A DNA stretch of 64,000 nt, from NCBI RefSeq assembly GCF_004332155.1, contig NZ_SJDV01000001.1, forward strand, positions 124,001-188,000, in the 5' to 3' direction. Origin of the DNA: Gramella sp. KN1008. GTDB taxonomy: Bacteria; Bacteroidota; Bacteroidia; Flavobacteriales; Flavobacteriaceae. Under the pieces are notes generated by a model. The model saw only the letters and a program-made list of their open reading frames with translations. It did no database searches and was not told where the DNA came from. The number at the start of each line of letters is the position of its first letter. Position 1 is the first letter of the stretch. Shown piece after piece: positions 34,476-43,234 of the stretch. The translations under genes were made by a program, and so were the position numbers.

Positions 34476-34895
34476 ATGAAAGTCTTTTTAAATGGAACTA
34501 AAATAGAAAAGAAGTTGATCGGGGTAAATGACGGCTTGAACTTCGGAAGGTTTTCTGATAAAGGAGTTGAAGATTATACAATCCAACTAAGCACATCAAA
34601 ATTTCTTGATCTGCAGGAAAAGGAATATGTTTCAGTAAGGGATCAAATAAAGGAAGATGATGAGAGATATCAGGATGGATCAGATTTTCAAAGTGTTGAT
34701 TACTGCTCCCTGCCGCAGTTATTAAAAGATGAACTGGCACTCGAAGAGATCTTGAAAACCTATTTTGATCATATTCTTTTAAATAAGCTTTTTGATTGGA
34801 GGCCGAGCAAAAAATATATAATCAACAGTCTTGATTCTGTGAGGATTGAAGACGGGAAAATCTTAATAGAGGGAAAATTTTTTCAGGCAAACTAA
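34476..34895 (+). CDS. Unknown protein downstream of the BLUF receptor
   Basis: The 139-residue protein has no leader. It begins MKVFLNGTKIEKKLIG, is acidic in the middle (KEDDERYQDGSDF), and ends in strands (SVRIEDGKILIEGKFF). No family recognised. The 34-bp gap and same orientation suggest one transcript with the BLUF gene. It is therefore a candidate partner or output protein for light sensing, but that rests on position alone. Confidence 0.6.
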   Translation: MKVFLNGTKIEKKLIGVNDGLNFGRFSDKGVEDYTIQLSTSKFLDLQEKEYVSVRDQIKEDDERYQDGSDFQSVDYCSLPQLLKDELALEEILKTYFDHILLNKLFDWRPSKKYIINSLDSVRIEDGKILIEGKFFQAN

Positions 34896-34982
34896 CTGTT
34901 TGAACTATTTCTGGTTTCTGTGAGCTATGATTTTAATAAACCCGGTGATCTAAAACAGATGTAAACTTTTAAATTTCAGATC

Positions 34983-35966
34983 ATGAGAAACCATCTTTTT
35001 TATGCAATGTTCTCCCTGTTTCTTTTCGGTTGTTCAGATAGCATTGATGGCGAATTACTTCTTGTTGAACCCGGAACTGACAATGATTTTGAATTTCCTT
35101 ATTATCTATTTATCCCCGAAGGTACTCCGGAAGATAGAGATACCTTCGTGATTATTGAACCTAATAATTCAGGGTTTGCTGATGACGATATTGAGAAACA
35201 TATGGATAAAGCCGGGAGAACCGCTTCCCGGGATTTTTACCTGGGAAATTATCTTTCAAAAGAATTGAAGTATCCCCTTGTGGTACCTGTTTTTCCGCGC
35301 TCCAGGACACATTGGCAAATATATACACATGCTTTGGACAGGGATGTGATGCAGCAAAAGGACAATGAACTGGAGAGAATTGATAAGCAGCTTATCAGTA
35401 TGTATATTGATGCGAAAAGCCGGCTTCAAAATAAAAATATCAGTACCCGGGATCGGTTCCTGTTAACTGGTTTTTCAGCTTCCGGTACCTTTGCGAACAG
35501 ATTCACCTTATTACATCCGGATAAGGTATATGCCGTTGCTGCCGGGGGATTGAATGGGTTGTTAATGCTGCCTGTGGACAGTCTGGATCATGAAGCTCTG
35601 GAATATCCCATAGGGGTGGCCGACCTGGATGAATTTAGAGATGAAGGCTTTCAGGAGGAATTATTTCAAAAAACACCGCAGTTCTATTTTATGGGTGAAC
35701 TCGATGAAAATGATGCTATTCCTTATGATGATGCATTTAGCGAACATGAAAGAGAGCAGATATATAAAATTCTGGGAGAAAATATGATGCCAGATCGCTG
35801 GGACAAAAGCCGGGAATTCTATACCAGGGCGAACATTAATGCAAGGTTTAAAACTTATAATGAAATAGGGCATGAGCAGCCAGAGGTTATTAAAAAGGAT
35901 ATTCTTGAGTTCTTTAAGGAAAATATTTACAAAGAGAGGGGGGCAAAAGCCTTTTTAAAATCATAG
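34983..35966 (+). CDS. Alpha/beta hydrolase-fold lipoprotein
   Basis: The 327-residue protein has a leader ending FLFGCSD (lipobox). The nucleophile elbow is LTGFSASGTFANRF, preceded by LVVPVFPRSRTHW. An acidic region is FYFMGELDENDAIPYDD, and a late histidine is in NEIGHEQPEV. This order fits a PHB-depolymerase/esterase-like serine hydrolase exported to the envelope. The substrate is unknown. Confidence 0.75.
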   Translation: MRNHLFYAMFSLFLFGCSDSIDGELLLVEPGTDNDFEFPYYLFIPEGTPEDRDTFVIIEPNNSGFADDDIEKHMDKAGRTASRDFYLGNYLSKELKYPLVVPVFPRSRTHWQIYTHALDRDVMQQKDNELERIDKQLISMYIDAKSRLQNKNISTRDRFLLTGFSASGTFANRFTLLHPDKVYAVAAGGLNGLLMLPVDSLDHEALEYPIGVADLDEFRDEGFQEELFQKTPQFYFMGELDENDAIPYDDAFSEHEREQIYKILGENMMPDRWDKSREFYTRANINARFKTYNEIGHEQPEVIKKDILEFFKENIYKERGAKAFLKS

Positions 35967-36019
35967 GTTTATTCATTTTTAACCCATACCGTTTGGATAA
36001 GAAAAAACCGGGAACATAC

Positions 36020-36706
36020 ATGGACGAATTACGATTAACCGGTGGTGCCAGGCTTGGAATGGCCAATGCTACATTTCCGCTGGCGAGCCTTAAAGTAAAT
36101 GAAAACCGTTTGGAACTGAATGCCGGGATTGTGGGGAACCTCACCTTTCAGCCTTCAGATATTATTTCTATCGAGGCCTATACGATGATCCCTATCATCG
36201 GGCAGGGTATAAAGATTAATCACCGGGTCTCTTCCTATAAGGAACGAGTGATCTTCTGGAGCTTTAAAGATCCCGATTCTGTAGTGAGACAGATCCGGGA
36301 GACGGGATTTTTAAAACATACTAAAAATAATCCTGAACATATCCCGGACATTCCGAACCATATGCCGGACAGGAGTCTGATTCAAAAACAAAGCAAAGGC
36401 GGGTTTCCGCTTAAGATGGGTTTTGCGGTTGGAGCCATAATAGCCTGGAACCTATTTTTTCTAATTGACTTTCTTGATTTTTTTTCAGGTGAAAAAAAGG
36501 ATTTTTCGCTGGGAATCGGGGCATTTACTGCTGTTGGTCTTTTGTTCCTAACCTCGTTCTTAAGCCTTATTTCGACCGGCTTCTGTCAACTTATCCTTAA
36601 AGAGGGACGGGATCTGCAGGATATAAAGAGATTTGCGGTGTTTGTAATGATAGTCAGCGGATTTATGCTTCTAAACCTGGGGATATTCTCCCTTTTCTTT
36701 AAATAA
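36020..36706 (+). CDS. Membrane protein with PH-like N-terminal domain
   Basis: The protein has 228 residues from the ATG at 36020 (a TTG at 35993 would add nine). The first half is soluble and beta-rich (RLGMANATFPLASLKVNENR; FQPSDIISIEAYTMIPIIGQ; ERVIFWSFKDPDSVVRQIRE), resembling bacterial PH-like domains. The C-terminal half has three hydrophobic helices near residues 130-150, 165-190 and 205-226. Function unknown. Confidence 0.65.
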   Translation: MDELRLTGGARLGMANATFPLASLKVNENRLELNAGIVGNLTFQPSDIISIEAYTMIPIIGQGIKINHRVSSYKERVIFWSFKDPDSVVRQIRETGFLKHTKNNPEHIPDIPNHMPDRSLIQKQSKGGFPLKMGFAVGAIIAWNLFFLIDFLDFFSGEKKDFSLGIGAFTAVGLLFLTSFLSLISTGFCQLILKEGRDLQDIKRFAVFVMIVSGFMLLNLGIFSLFFK

Positions 36707-36846
36707 AACAACACTAAGTTCAATTTCCTGGAAATTTATTAACTTGAACTATTCACCATTTCTGCTATCCTGCCTACCCTGAACCCTCACTTTTATGCGG
36801 GTTATTAAAAAGCGAAACCCAAAAATGTCTAATACAAGTTTAAAAG

Positions 36847-37515
36847 ATGAGTAACGGGATCAGAATTTTGACATTAGGAGGATTGACAGGCTCAGCTCTG
36901 TTTACTTCGATCACAATTATATGTGCTTCCTTGCAAACAGATTACAATCATTTGGATGATTTCATCAGTGAACTTGGTGCGACCGATTCATCTACGGAAT
37001 TCCTTATGAACTATCTTGGTTTTATACCTTCAGGACTATGCTTTGCTCTGTTTGCAATCTCTCTGCTTTTCACCGTTGGCAGGGGATGGATGTCCGGATT
37101 GGGCTCTGTCCTGTTCATGGTCTTTGGTGCTGGAATGGCCTTAGCCGGGATATTCTCGTGCGATGCGGGCTGTCCACAGTTTGGAACGCTGGAATCCCGT
37201 ATCCATGACGGGGTATCTGCCATGGCCTTTATTTCGGCTATTCTTGGAATCATTTTACTGGGGTTTTCCTTTAAGAAGGTTAAGAAACTACAAGGTATAT
37301 CACTATATACGATCTTAACAGGTTTTGTTGCCCTGATCCTGATGCTGGTAATGATCTCAACTTTCGAATCAAAGGACCTTACCGGTTTATGGCAGCGACT
37401 TTTTCTGTTTACGATCTTCTTATGGGCTACTATTACCGGGCTTACGGTCTATAAGTATTTTGAAGTCCTGAGATCTATCCCAGGCCAAAGCATGAGGCAT
37501 CATGCCGCTAACTAA
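36847..37515 (+). CDS. DUF998-family membrane protein
   Basis: The 222-residue protein has six hydrophobic segments. The family-like DFISELGATDSSTEFLMNY after the first helix and FSCDAGCPQFGTLESRIHDG between helices 3 and 4 match DUF998, a family of six-helix proteins with conserved SELG and H(D) residues. No activity is proven in the family. Single gene between two intergenic stretches. Confidence 0.78.
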   Translation: MSNGIRILTLGGLTGSALFTSITIICASLQTDYNHLDDFISELGATDSSTEFLMNYLGFIPSGLCFALFAISLLFTVGRGWMSGLGSVLFMVFGAGMALAGIFSCDAGCPQFGTLESRIHDGVSAMAFISAILGIILLGFSFKKVKKLQGISLYTILTGFVALILMLVMISTFESKDLTGLWQRLFLFTIFLWATITGLTVYKYFEVLRSIPGQSMRHHAAN

Positions 37516-37627
37516 AATAAGCCTTAGCTTTCAAAAAAATACTTAACTTGTTAAACATCAAATTATTAAGTAAGTATTAAACGCCCAAATGTGTTAGCTG
37601 GGAACCTACGAATTAAAATTAGCATCA

Positions 37628-38086
37628 ATGAAAAATCTATTATTAATAATACTGCTCGTATTAGCCGGTATTTCCACATTTAAAGCGCAGGAAAGTATAA
37701 CTTCTGAACAAAGAGAATTTGAAGAGATGGCGCGAACATTTCAGGATAATTACAATGCAGGTAGTGAAAAATGCGATGAAATATTAGAGGCATACCACAG
37801 GGATGCTCGCCTAACTGAAACTGCATTTTCGGGCCCGTTAAAAAGCTTTACGTATGAACAGTTACTTCAATTTTGTCCTCATCTACCTAAAAAAGAGGTT
37901 ATCGAAACAACGACTGAACAAAAATTACTTACTTCTAAACTTGGGTATGATTATGTGAGTCAGTTATATATTAGGAAAAGCATAGGAGACACCGTTAGGG
38001 AAACTTCTTCGAAAATCTGGGAGAAGAGAAATGGGAAGTGGAAGATTATTCATGTAAACAGTTTATTAAATAAAGTCTGTAAATAA
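37628..38086 (+). CDS. Exported NTF2/SnoaL-like protein
   Basis: The 152-residue protein has a leader ending TFKAQ. FQDNYNAGSEKCDEILEAYH, ARLTETAFSGPLKSFTYEQL, YVSQLYIRKSIGDTVRETSS and IWEKRNGKWKIIHVNSLL give the alpha+beta cone fold of DUF4440/SnoaL-like proteins, including the terminal W-K-I-I-H strand. A ligand or enzyme activity cannot be stated. One of six such proteins in the window. Confidence 0.75.
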   Translation: MKNLLLIILLVLAGISTFKAQESITSEQREFEEMARTFQDNYNAGSEKCDEILEAYHRDARLTETAFSGPLKSFTYEQLLQFCPHLPKKEVIETTTEQKLLTSKLGYDYVSQLYIRKSIGDTVRETSSKIWEKRNGKWKIIHVNSLLNKVCK

Positions 38087-38407
38087 ATACTTCAGCTATT
38101 AGTAATGCTATATTCTAATCACTAAGTCGGCTTTCTTTCTGCGCGTTGAAATTTAAAATTCCTGAAAATAAAAGATTAGGAATAAATAACGGTGAGTGAA
38201 GATCAAATTCGTGGTATAATCGGTTCATTTACAGTGTTTAATGGCTCTGTATTGTGGCGATTATTTTCTCAATTCCCGGGAATTTTTAGAAAAAAATAAT
38301 TAAATTGAAAAAGAAAGTTTGCTGAATTCGCTCCCAGCGGCATAGAACTTATGTCAATCCCCCTCTACCAGTACCAGACTGAATAGTTTCTTTACTTAAA
38401 AACCTTT
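38087..38407. other. Intergenic gap; palindrome and a core-like segment
   Basis: No gene seen in 321 bp. AATTCCCGGGAATT (38271-38284) is a perfect palindrome. TTTTTAGAAAAAAATAATTA right after it resembles the core of the intergenic repeat family, so a decayed copy is possible. Confidence 0.35.
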
Positions 38408-39583
38408 ATGATGAACAGATTTCTCACGCTGGTATTCACTGTATTATTAATTAGCTCTTCGGGGCCCCCTGAATATGATATAGTATTTCAAAATGTTGGG
38501 CTTTTTGATGGTTACCAGGACAGGGGTGTAGTCAATATTGCCATTAAAGGTGATACCATAGCGGCCATCACCTCTGAAGCTCTTGCCGGTAATAGAACAA
38601 TAGATGGCAGAGGTAAATACGTGATACCAGGAATGGTAAATGCTCATGTTCATGTTTCCAGTATTGAAAATTTACGAACCAGTTATTCCCTGGGTATTTT
38701 AACGCTCCTGAATATGCATACGGGCATGGAAAAGCGAGAACATAACTGGAAAAAGATCTCAAAGGATTCGGCCGGGCTTTCAAGATTATATGGTGCCGGG
38801 CATGCCGCCACTGCTCCTGGTGGTCATCCCAATCAATACAGCCCTGATATGGAAACTGTCAGCGATTCCATTTCTATCAAGGAATGGGTGGATCATAGAA
38901 TTGAGAATAATGCAGACTATATTAAGATTGTTCGTGACCATCATGAATGGATGGGCAGTCCTCCACTTCCTACCCTGAGTTATGATCAAATCAAACAAAT
39001 AATTGATTATGCTCATAGTAGGGGATATAAGGCAGTTGTTCATGCCAATACAGTTGATGAAATGTCCAGGATCGCAGAATTTGGCCCGGATGGCTTTGTT
39101 CATATGCTAGATTATAAAGAGGATCTGCCTATTCCGGATAGTTTTTATCAAACACTTGCAACTCGTGGAATCTTTGTTGTCACTACTAGCGGCGTGACCT
39201 TAAAACCAATGGAAAATATGCCACCTTTTTTGAGGGATTGGGTAACGAATAATCTCCTGGATTCAACTCAGCGTGCCGGGATTATTAAAGAAATGCATGA
39301 AAACGGGATCATGATCGTGGCAGGAACCGATGCGCAGCAGGGTTCGATGAACTTTGGAGCCGATTATTTTTTAGAATTGGAACTATATGAGCAGGCCGGA
39401 TTATCAAATACAGAGATCCTCAGAACCGCAACCGGCAATGCGTCAAAGGCATTCGGTCTGCCAATCGGGGAATTGAAAGTGGGCAGTAATGCTGATATGG
39501 TATTGTTAAGCGGTAGTCCCATAAACGATCTCGGAAACCTTAGGAAAGTTGAACAGGTATGGAAGAACGGAGAAACGAAGTGA
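38408..39583 (+). CDS. Exported amidohydrolase
   Basis: The 391-residue protein has a leader FLTLVFTVLLISSSG. The metal motif GMVNAHVHVSS is followed by DYIKIVRDHHEW, VVHANTVDEM and DGFVHMLDY (histidine ligands), then GTDAQQG for the last aspartate. The GELKVGSNADMVLLSGSP closing segment is typical. It belongs with imidazolonepropionase-like and prolidase-like amidohydrolases that act on small amides. Tandem ATGs at 38408 and 38411. Confidence 0.87.
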   Translation: MMNRFLTLVFTVLLISSSGPPEYDIVFQNVGLFDGYQDRGVVNIAIKGDTIAAITSEALAGNRTIDGRGKYVIPGMVNAHVHVSSIENLRTSYSLGILTLLNMHTGMEKREHNWKKISKDSAGLSRLYGAGHAATAPGGHPNQYSPDMETVSDSISIKEWVDHRIENNADYIKIVRDHHEWMGSPPLPTLSYDQIKQIIDYAHSRGYKAVVHANTVDEMSRIAEFGPDGFVHMLDYKEDLPIPDSFYQTLATRGIFVVTTSGVTLKPMENMPPFLRDWVTNNLLDSTQRAGIIKEMHENGIMIVAGTDAQQGSMNFGADYFLELELYEQAGLSNTEILRTATGNASKAFGLPIGELKVGSNADMVLLSGSPINDLGNLRKVEQVWKNGETK

Positions 39584-39677
39584 TGAATATTTGATACCAG
39601 GGAACTGCTGCTTACCCTTATTCTCCAAGCTTTGACTATTTTAAGTTTTAGCCTCGTAAGTCCTAAACTGTACGGAT

Positions 39678-40205
39678 ATGAAAAAAATAAAATACATCTA
39701 TCTCCTTTTAGGAATTTTCTTTTCCTGCCAGCCTTCAAATAAGCTTATTCAAAATGACATAGAAAATAATACCAGGTTACTCCAGGATCTAATGGAATTA
39801 TGGGAAACGGGAGATACTTCAAAAACCCCGGAACTCTTTGTAGAGAAAGCCACTTATACAGATGTCCCAAATAATAATACAATGAGGGGTATTGAGGGCA
39901 TCAACCAATACCTTACCCATGTTCATATGTGGGCCTCAAATGTTCAGATGGATATAAGGAATATAAAGGTTTCGCCTAAAATGGGTTATGTTGAATGGAC
40001 CTTTACCGCAGTACATACTAGTCCCATCCCTGGTAGAGTTAGTGTAGCTACTAACAGAAATGTTACTTTAAAGGGAGCTACCCTGGTAGAATTTAATGAA
40101 GGGAAGATTCAAAAAGCGTCTGATTATATGGATGTATTAGGATTTGTTATTCCGCTGGGCAGCAAAGTGGAGCTGCCGGGAGGTGTAATCATTGGCAATG
40201 AATAG
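39678..40205 (+). CDS. NTF2/SnoaL-like lipoprotein
   Basis: The 175-residue protein has a leader ending LGIFFSCQPS (lipobox). LMELWETGDTSKTPELFVEK, ATYTDVPNNNTMRGIEGINQ and GATLVEFNEGKIQKASDYMD describe the SnoaL-like fold (polyketide-cyclase type). The conserved asp/his pocket positions are partly present (YTDVP). Probably ligand-binding or hydrolytic in the periplasm. It begins 94 bp after the amidohydrolase gene. Confidence 0.75.
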   Translation: MKKIKYIYLLLGIFFSCQPSNKLIQNDIENNTRLLQDLMELWETGDTSKTPELFVEKATYTDVPNNNTMRGIEGINQYLTHVHMWASNVQMDIRNIKVSPKMGYVEWTFTAVHTSPIPGRVSVATNRNVTLKGATLVEFNEGKIQKASDYMDVLGFVIPLGSKVELPGGVIIGNE

Positions 40206-40256
40206 CCGGGCCTACATTCACAGTGATCTAATGATAACCTTAAAAATTATCTGGCT

Positions 40257-40955
40257 ATGACCAAGTATGAACATTCCCGGAACACCTCTATAGGCTCTAA
40301 AGTACGCGAAGTCATTTTTGGTATGGAAGACGGGATGGTTTCTACGCTAGGGGCCATAACAGGGATCGCGATTGGAAGTGAAGATCACTACACCGTTATT
40401 CTCTCCGGCACCGTGATCATAGCTGTGGAATCTGTTTCCATGGCTATAGGTTCCTATATCTCTAACAGGTCTGAATACGAAATCAATCAGGGGAGAATAG
40501 AAGAGGAAAAGGAGGAGATAAGGGATTTCGCGGGCCAGGAGAAAAAAGAACTTTTACAGATGTTTATTCGGGATGGATGGCCCGAAGGAATAGCAGGCGA
40601 AATGACGGAGACAGCCTCCAGGGATCCCGATCTTATGCTCCGGGAAATGACCTATCGGGAACTTTTACTGGCAGGAAAATCTGACAGTATAGTTTTTCAG
40701 AAAAGTCTCCTCATGTTCATTTCCTATATTATTGGAGGTCTCTTCCCTCTGATCGCTTATTTGATCTTACCTATAAGAAATGCAATGCCAGTCTCCATAG
40801 CCCTGACCATGATAGGTTTATTTGTGATTGGGTCACTCACTACAAAGTATTCAAAAGTAGAATGGTATAAGGCAGGAGTACGTGTGCTCTTACTAGGCCT
40901 TATTGCCCTGGCCATTGGATTCGTGATCGGCGAACTTGCTTCCGGTTATAAGTGA
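40257..40955 (+). CDS. VIT1/CCC1-family transporter
   Basis: The 232-residue protein has the family opening VREVIFGMEDGMVSTLGAIT, then VESVSMAIGSYISNRSEYEI ahead of the acidic metal-binding loop (EEEKEEIRDFAGQEKKELLQ). Three further helices end in GLIALAIGFVIGEL. VIT1-type carriers move Fe(II) or Mn(II). Direction and physiological metal are not determinable here. Confidence 0.88.
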   Translation: MTKYEHSRNTSIGSKVREVIFGMEDGMVSTLGAITGIAIGSEDHYTVILSGTVIIAVESVSMAIGSYISNRSEYEINQGRIEEEKEEIRDFAGQEKKELLQMFIRDGWPEGIAGEMTETASRDPDLMLREMTYRELLLAGKSDSIVFQKSLLMFISYIIGGLFPLIAYLILPIRNAMPVSIALTMIGLFVIGSLTTKYSKVEWYKAGVRVLLLGLIALAIGFVIGELASGYK

Positions 40956-41079
40956 TGGAAGTAAGAGGGAAATTCATGAAAAATTTTTAACTTCATATGT
41001 AAACCGGCGGGTCCGGTAATTCCCGATTACTACCTGTACTTCCCAGTCCCAATTCTATAGATCAGACAAACGCAAGATT

Positions 41080-41907
41080 ATGCCATATATAGATCTTAAG
41101 ACGGCGAGATTATATTATGAAGATGAAGGTGTGGGTAAGGAAACACTGGTCTTTGGGCATAGTATGTTGTTTAATTTAAGGATGTTCGATGAACAGGTAA
41201 ACTTTTTAAAAGATGAGTATCGTTGTGTCCGCTTTGATTTTAAAGGGCAGGGCAAAAGCGAAATAACATTAAATGGGTATGATCTTGATACCCTTACTGA
41301 AGAGACCCGTGAATTCATCACTAGAACAGATTGTGCCCCTTGTCATTTTGTAGGCTTTTCAATGGGAGGAATGGTCGCTCTCAGGCTGGCTATCAAATAC
41401 CCTGAAATTATTAGATCCCTCATTTTAATAGATACTTCTTCTGAGCCGGAACCCAGGGCTCATATGCTGAGAAATAAATTAATGTTATGGGTTGCGAGGT
41501 ATGGCGGTTTAAGACCGCTTTGCGGGCGGGTGATGAAAATGTTCTTTGGAGCGGACTTTTTACAGGATCAGGCTAAAGAAGATCAGCGTAATCAATGGAA
41601 AGATCATTTTCTGGCTAATGACCGTACCGGGATTATAAAGGTGGTTAAAGGTGTTTTATCCAGAAGAGGAATAACCGGTGATTTAGGAAAAATACAGTGT
41701 CCGGTGCTTATCATGGTGGGAGAAAAGGATAAGCTTACCGATGAGGGCAAGGCTGAACTCATGCATAAAATGATTCCCAGCTCCCGGCTCGTTCGAATTC
41801 CCGGGGCCGGCCATATGTCACCTGTAGAAGAACCTGAAAAGGTAAATACTGAAATTCGGAATTTCCTTTTGAATTTTAAATATCATGACAATGCATCCGG
41901 AATTTAA
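41080..41907 (+). CDS. Alpha/beta hydrolase
   Basis: The 275-residue protein has no leader, so it is cytoplasmic. The family's strands ETLVFGHSM and RCVRFDFKGQGKSE are present, with nucleophile elbow GFSMGG, the acid in MVGEKDKLT and histidine in GAGHMSPVEEPEKV. This is the full Ser-Asp-His set of the 3-oxoadipate enol-lactonase/haloperoxidase group. The substrate is unknown. A weak repeat-like segment precedes it. Confidence 0.85.
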   Translation: MPYIDLKTARLYYEDEGVGKETLVFGHSMLFNLRMFDEQVNFLKDEYRCVRFDFKGQGKSEITLNGYDLDTLTEETREFITRTDCAPCHFVGFSMGGMVALRLAIKYPEIIRSLILIDTSSEPEPRAHMLRNKLMLWVARYGGLRPLCGRVMKMFFGADFLQDQAKEDQRNQWKDHFLANDRTGIIKVVKGVLSRRGITGDLGKIQCPVLIMVGEKDKLTDEGKAELMHKMIPSSRLVRIPGAGHMSPVEEPEKVNTEIRNFLLNFKYHDNASGI

Positions 41908-42065
41908 ACTCAAAATACTTTCTGAATAAATTCAGTAGGCAGGAAAAAAATACTCCATATTTAAAATTTGTTCTTAGCCTTTGTGATATTAACAATATTT
42001 TATAGTGACCGGTACTGTTATTCCGTGATATAAGGTATAACTTAGAATTGCTAGAATTAATTTGC

Positions 42066-43205
42066 ATGAATGATTACTTACAAAATACATGGATATCTCT
42101 TATCCTGTGCATAAGTTTCATTAGTTCATCCCTACAGGCCCAGGAGTCCCCTGAGGTAGATATCGGCGGTGCTTTGCGTTTCAATTATAATCTTTCTTCC
42201 TGGAAACCCGAGCAGAAAAAAAGAGGTGGTGATTTTGGTTACGATATGTTCAGGATCAATGCCATTGCCGCCTACAAGGGAATTTATGTCAATGCTGAAT
42301 ATCGTCATTATTCCGAAGCTTTTGGAGGAGGAATGCTCAAGCAGGGTTGGTTTGGATACCGGTTCAATGATGAGGACGAACTACAGGTAGGGCTTTCCCA
42401 GGTCCCGTTTGCGATCCAGCAATATAATTCACACAACTGGTTCTTTAACCTTGGCTATTATATGGGACTTGAAGATGACCACGATATGGGGGTCAAATTT
42501 ATGCACATAGGGGAAAACCTGGAATACCATCTGGCCTATTATAAGAATGCTGAAGAACTGAGGTTTGGAGATGCTTCGGCTATTTCACCCAGCAGGTATT
42601 CCTATGATGTGGCAGGAAATAATAAGGAAGTCCATCAGGCTAATGCCAAATTAATGTACAAATGGGGAGATACGCTGCAATCCCAACTTGGGGTCTCCGG
42701 TCAGTACGGCGGACTCTACAACCTAAACACTAAAAAAACAGGAGATCATTATGCCCTGGCCCTTCACTATGAGGCCGATTATAAGCTATGGAACCTGAAG
42801 AGCGAAGCCATGATTGTCGCACATAACCCTGAGAACGAGCCAGGGGTTTCCAGGGAAGTTATTACAATGGCTGCCTATGGTGCACCATATGAGGTGGCAT
42901 CTGATTTTAATCTCTATTCTCTTGCCGTTGCCCGCGACGTGCCGGTAAACTGGGGGCCCGTATCAAACCTTCAGTTCTATAACGACTTTGGTTATATGCA
43001 GAAGAAGGAGACCTCTTTTGAAGATTCATATATGAATGTGACCGGAGTACTGGTTACTGCCGGAAACCTTTATGTGTATATAGATTATGCCGCAGGATAT
43101 AATCACTCATGGCTGGGTGGTAATTTCGTAGATGATTTCGCGGCAGGAAATCCTGATGCCAAATGGGAGGCCAGGTTCAATATTAATTTCGGATACTATT
43201 TCTAG
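42066..43205 (+). CDS. Outer-membrane porin-like beta-barrel protein
   Basis: The protein has 379 residues from the ATG at 42066, with leader SLILCISFISSSLQAQ. About 16-18 amphipathic strands are suggested (GIYVNAEYRHYSEAFGGG; DELQVGLSQVPFAIQQYN). The last residue is phenylalanine after NINFGYY, the usual signal for outer-membrane insertion. It resembles OprO/phosphate-selective porin-like channels. It lies 29 bp before a BCCT carrier gene, so uptake of betaine- or choline-like solutes through this pore is a reasonable inference. Confidence 0.72.
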   Translation: MNDYLQNTWISLILCISFISSSLQAQESPEVDIGGALRFNYNLSSWKPEQKKRGGDFGYDMFRINAIAAYKGIYVNAEYRHYSEAFGGGMLKQGWFGYRFNDEDELQVGLSQVPFAIQQYNSHNWFFNLGYYMGLEDDHDMGVKFMHIGENLEYHLAYYKNAEELRFGDASAISPSRYSYDVAGNNKEVHQANAKLMYKWGDTLQSQLGVSGQYGGLYNLNTKKTGDHYALALHYEADYKLWNLKSEAMIVAHNPENEPGVSREVITMAAYGAPYEVASDFNLYSLAVARDVPVNWGPVSNLQFYNDFGYMQKKETSFEDSYMNVTGVLVTAGNLYVYIDYAAGYNHSWLGGNFVDDFAAGNPDAKWEARFNINFGYYF

Positions 43206-43234
43206 ATCCGGTAAAAATTTAAAATTCAGAGATC

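Noticed and set aside
40956..41079. Possible further repeat copy (TTTAACTTC...GTAAACCGGCGGGTCCGG)
   Set aside because: Only the core-like part and some GC-rich bases match; there are no end arms, so it was not listed as a copy.
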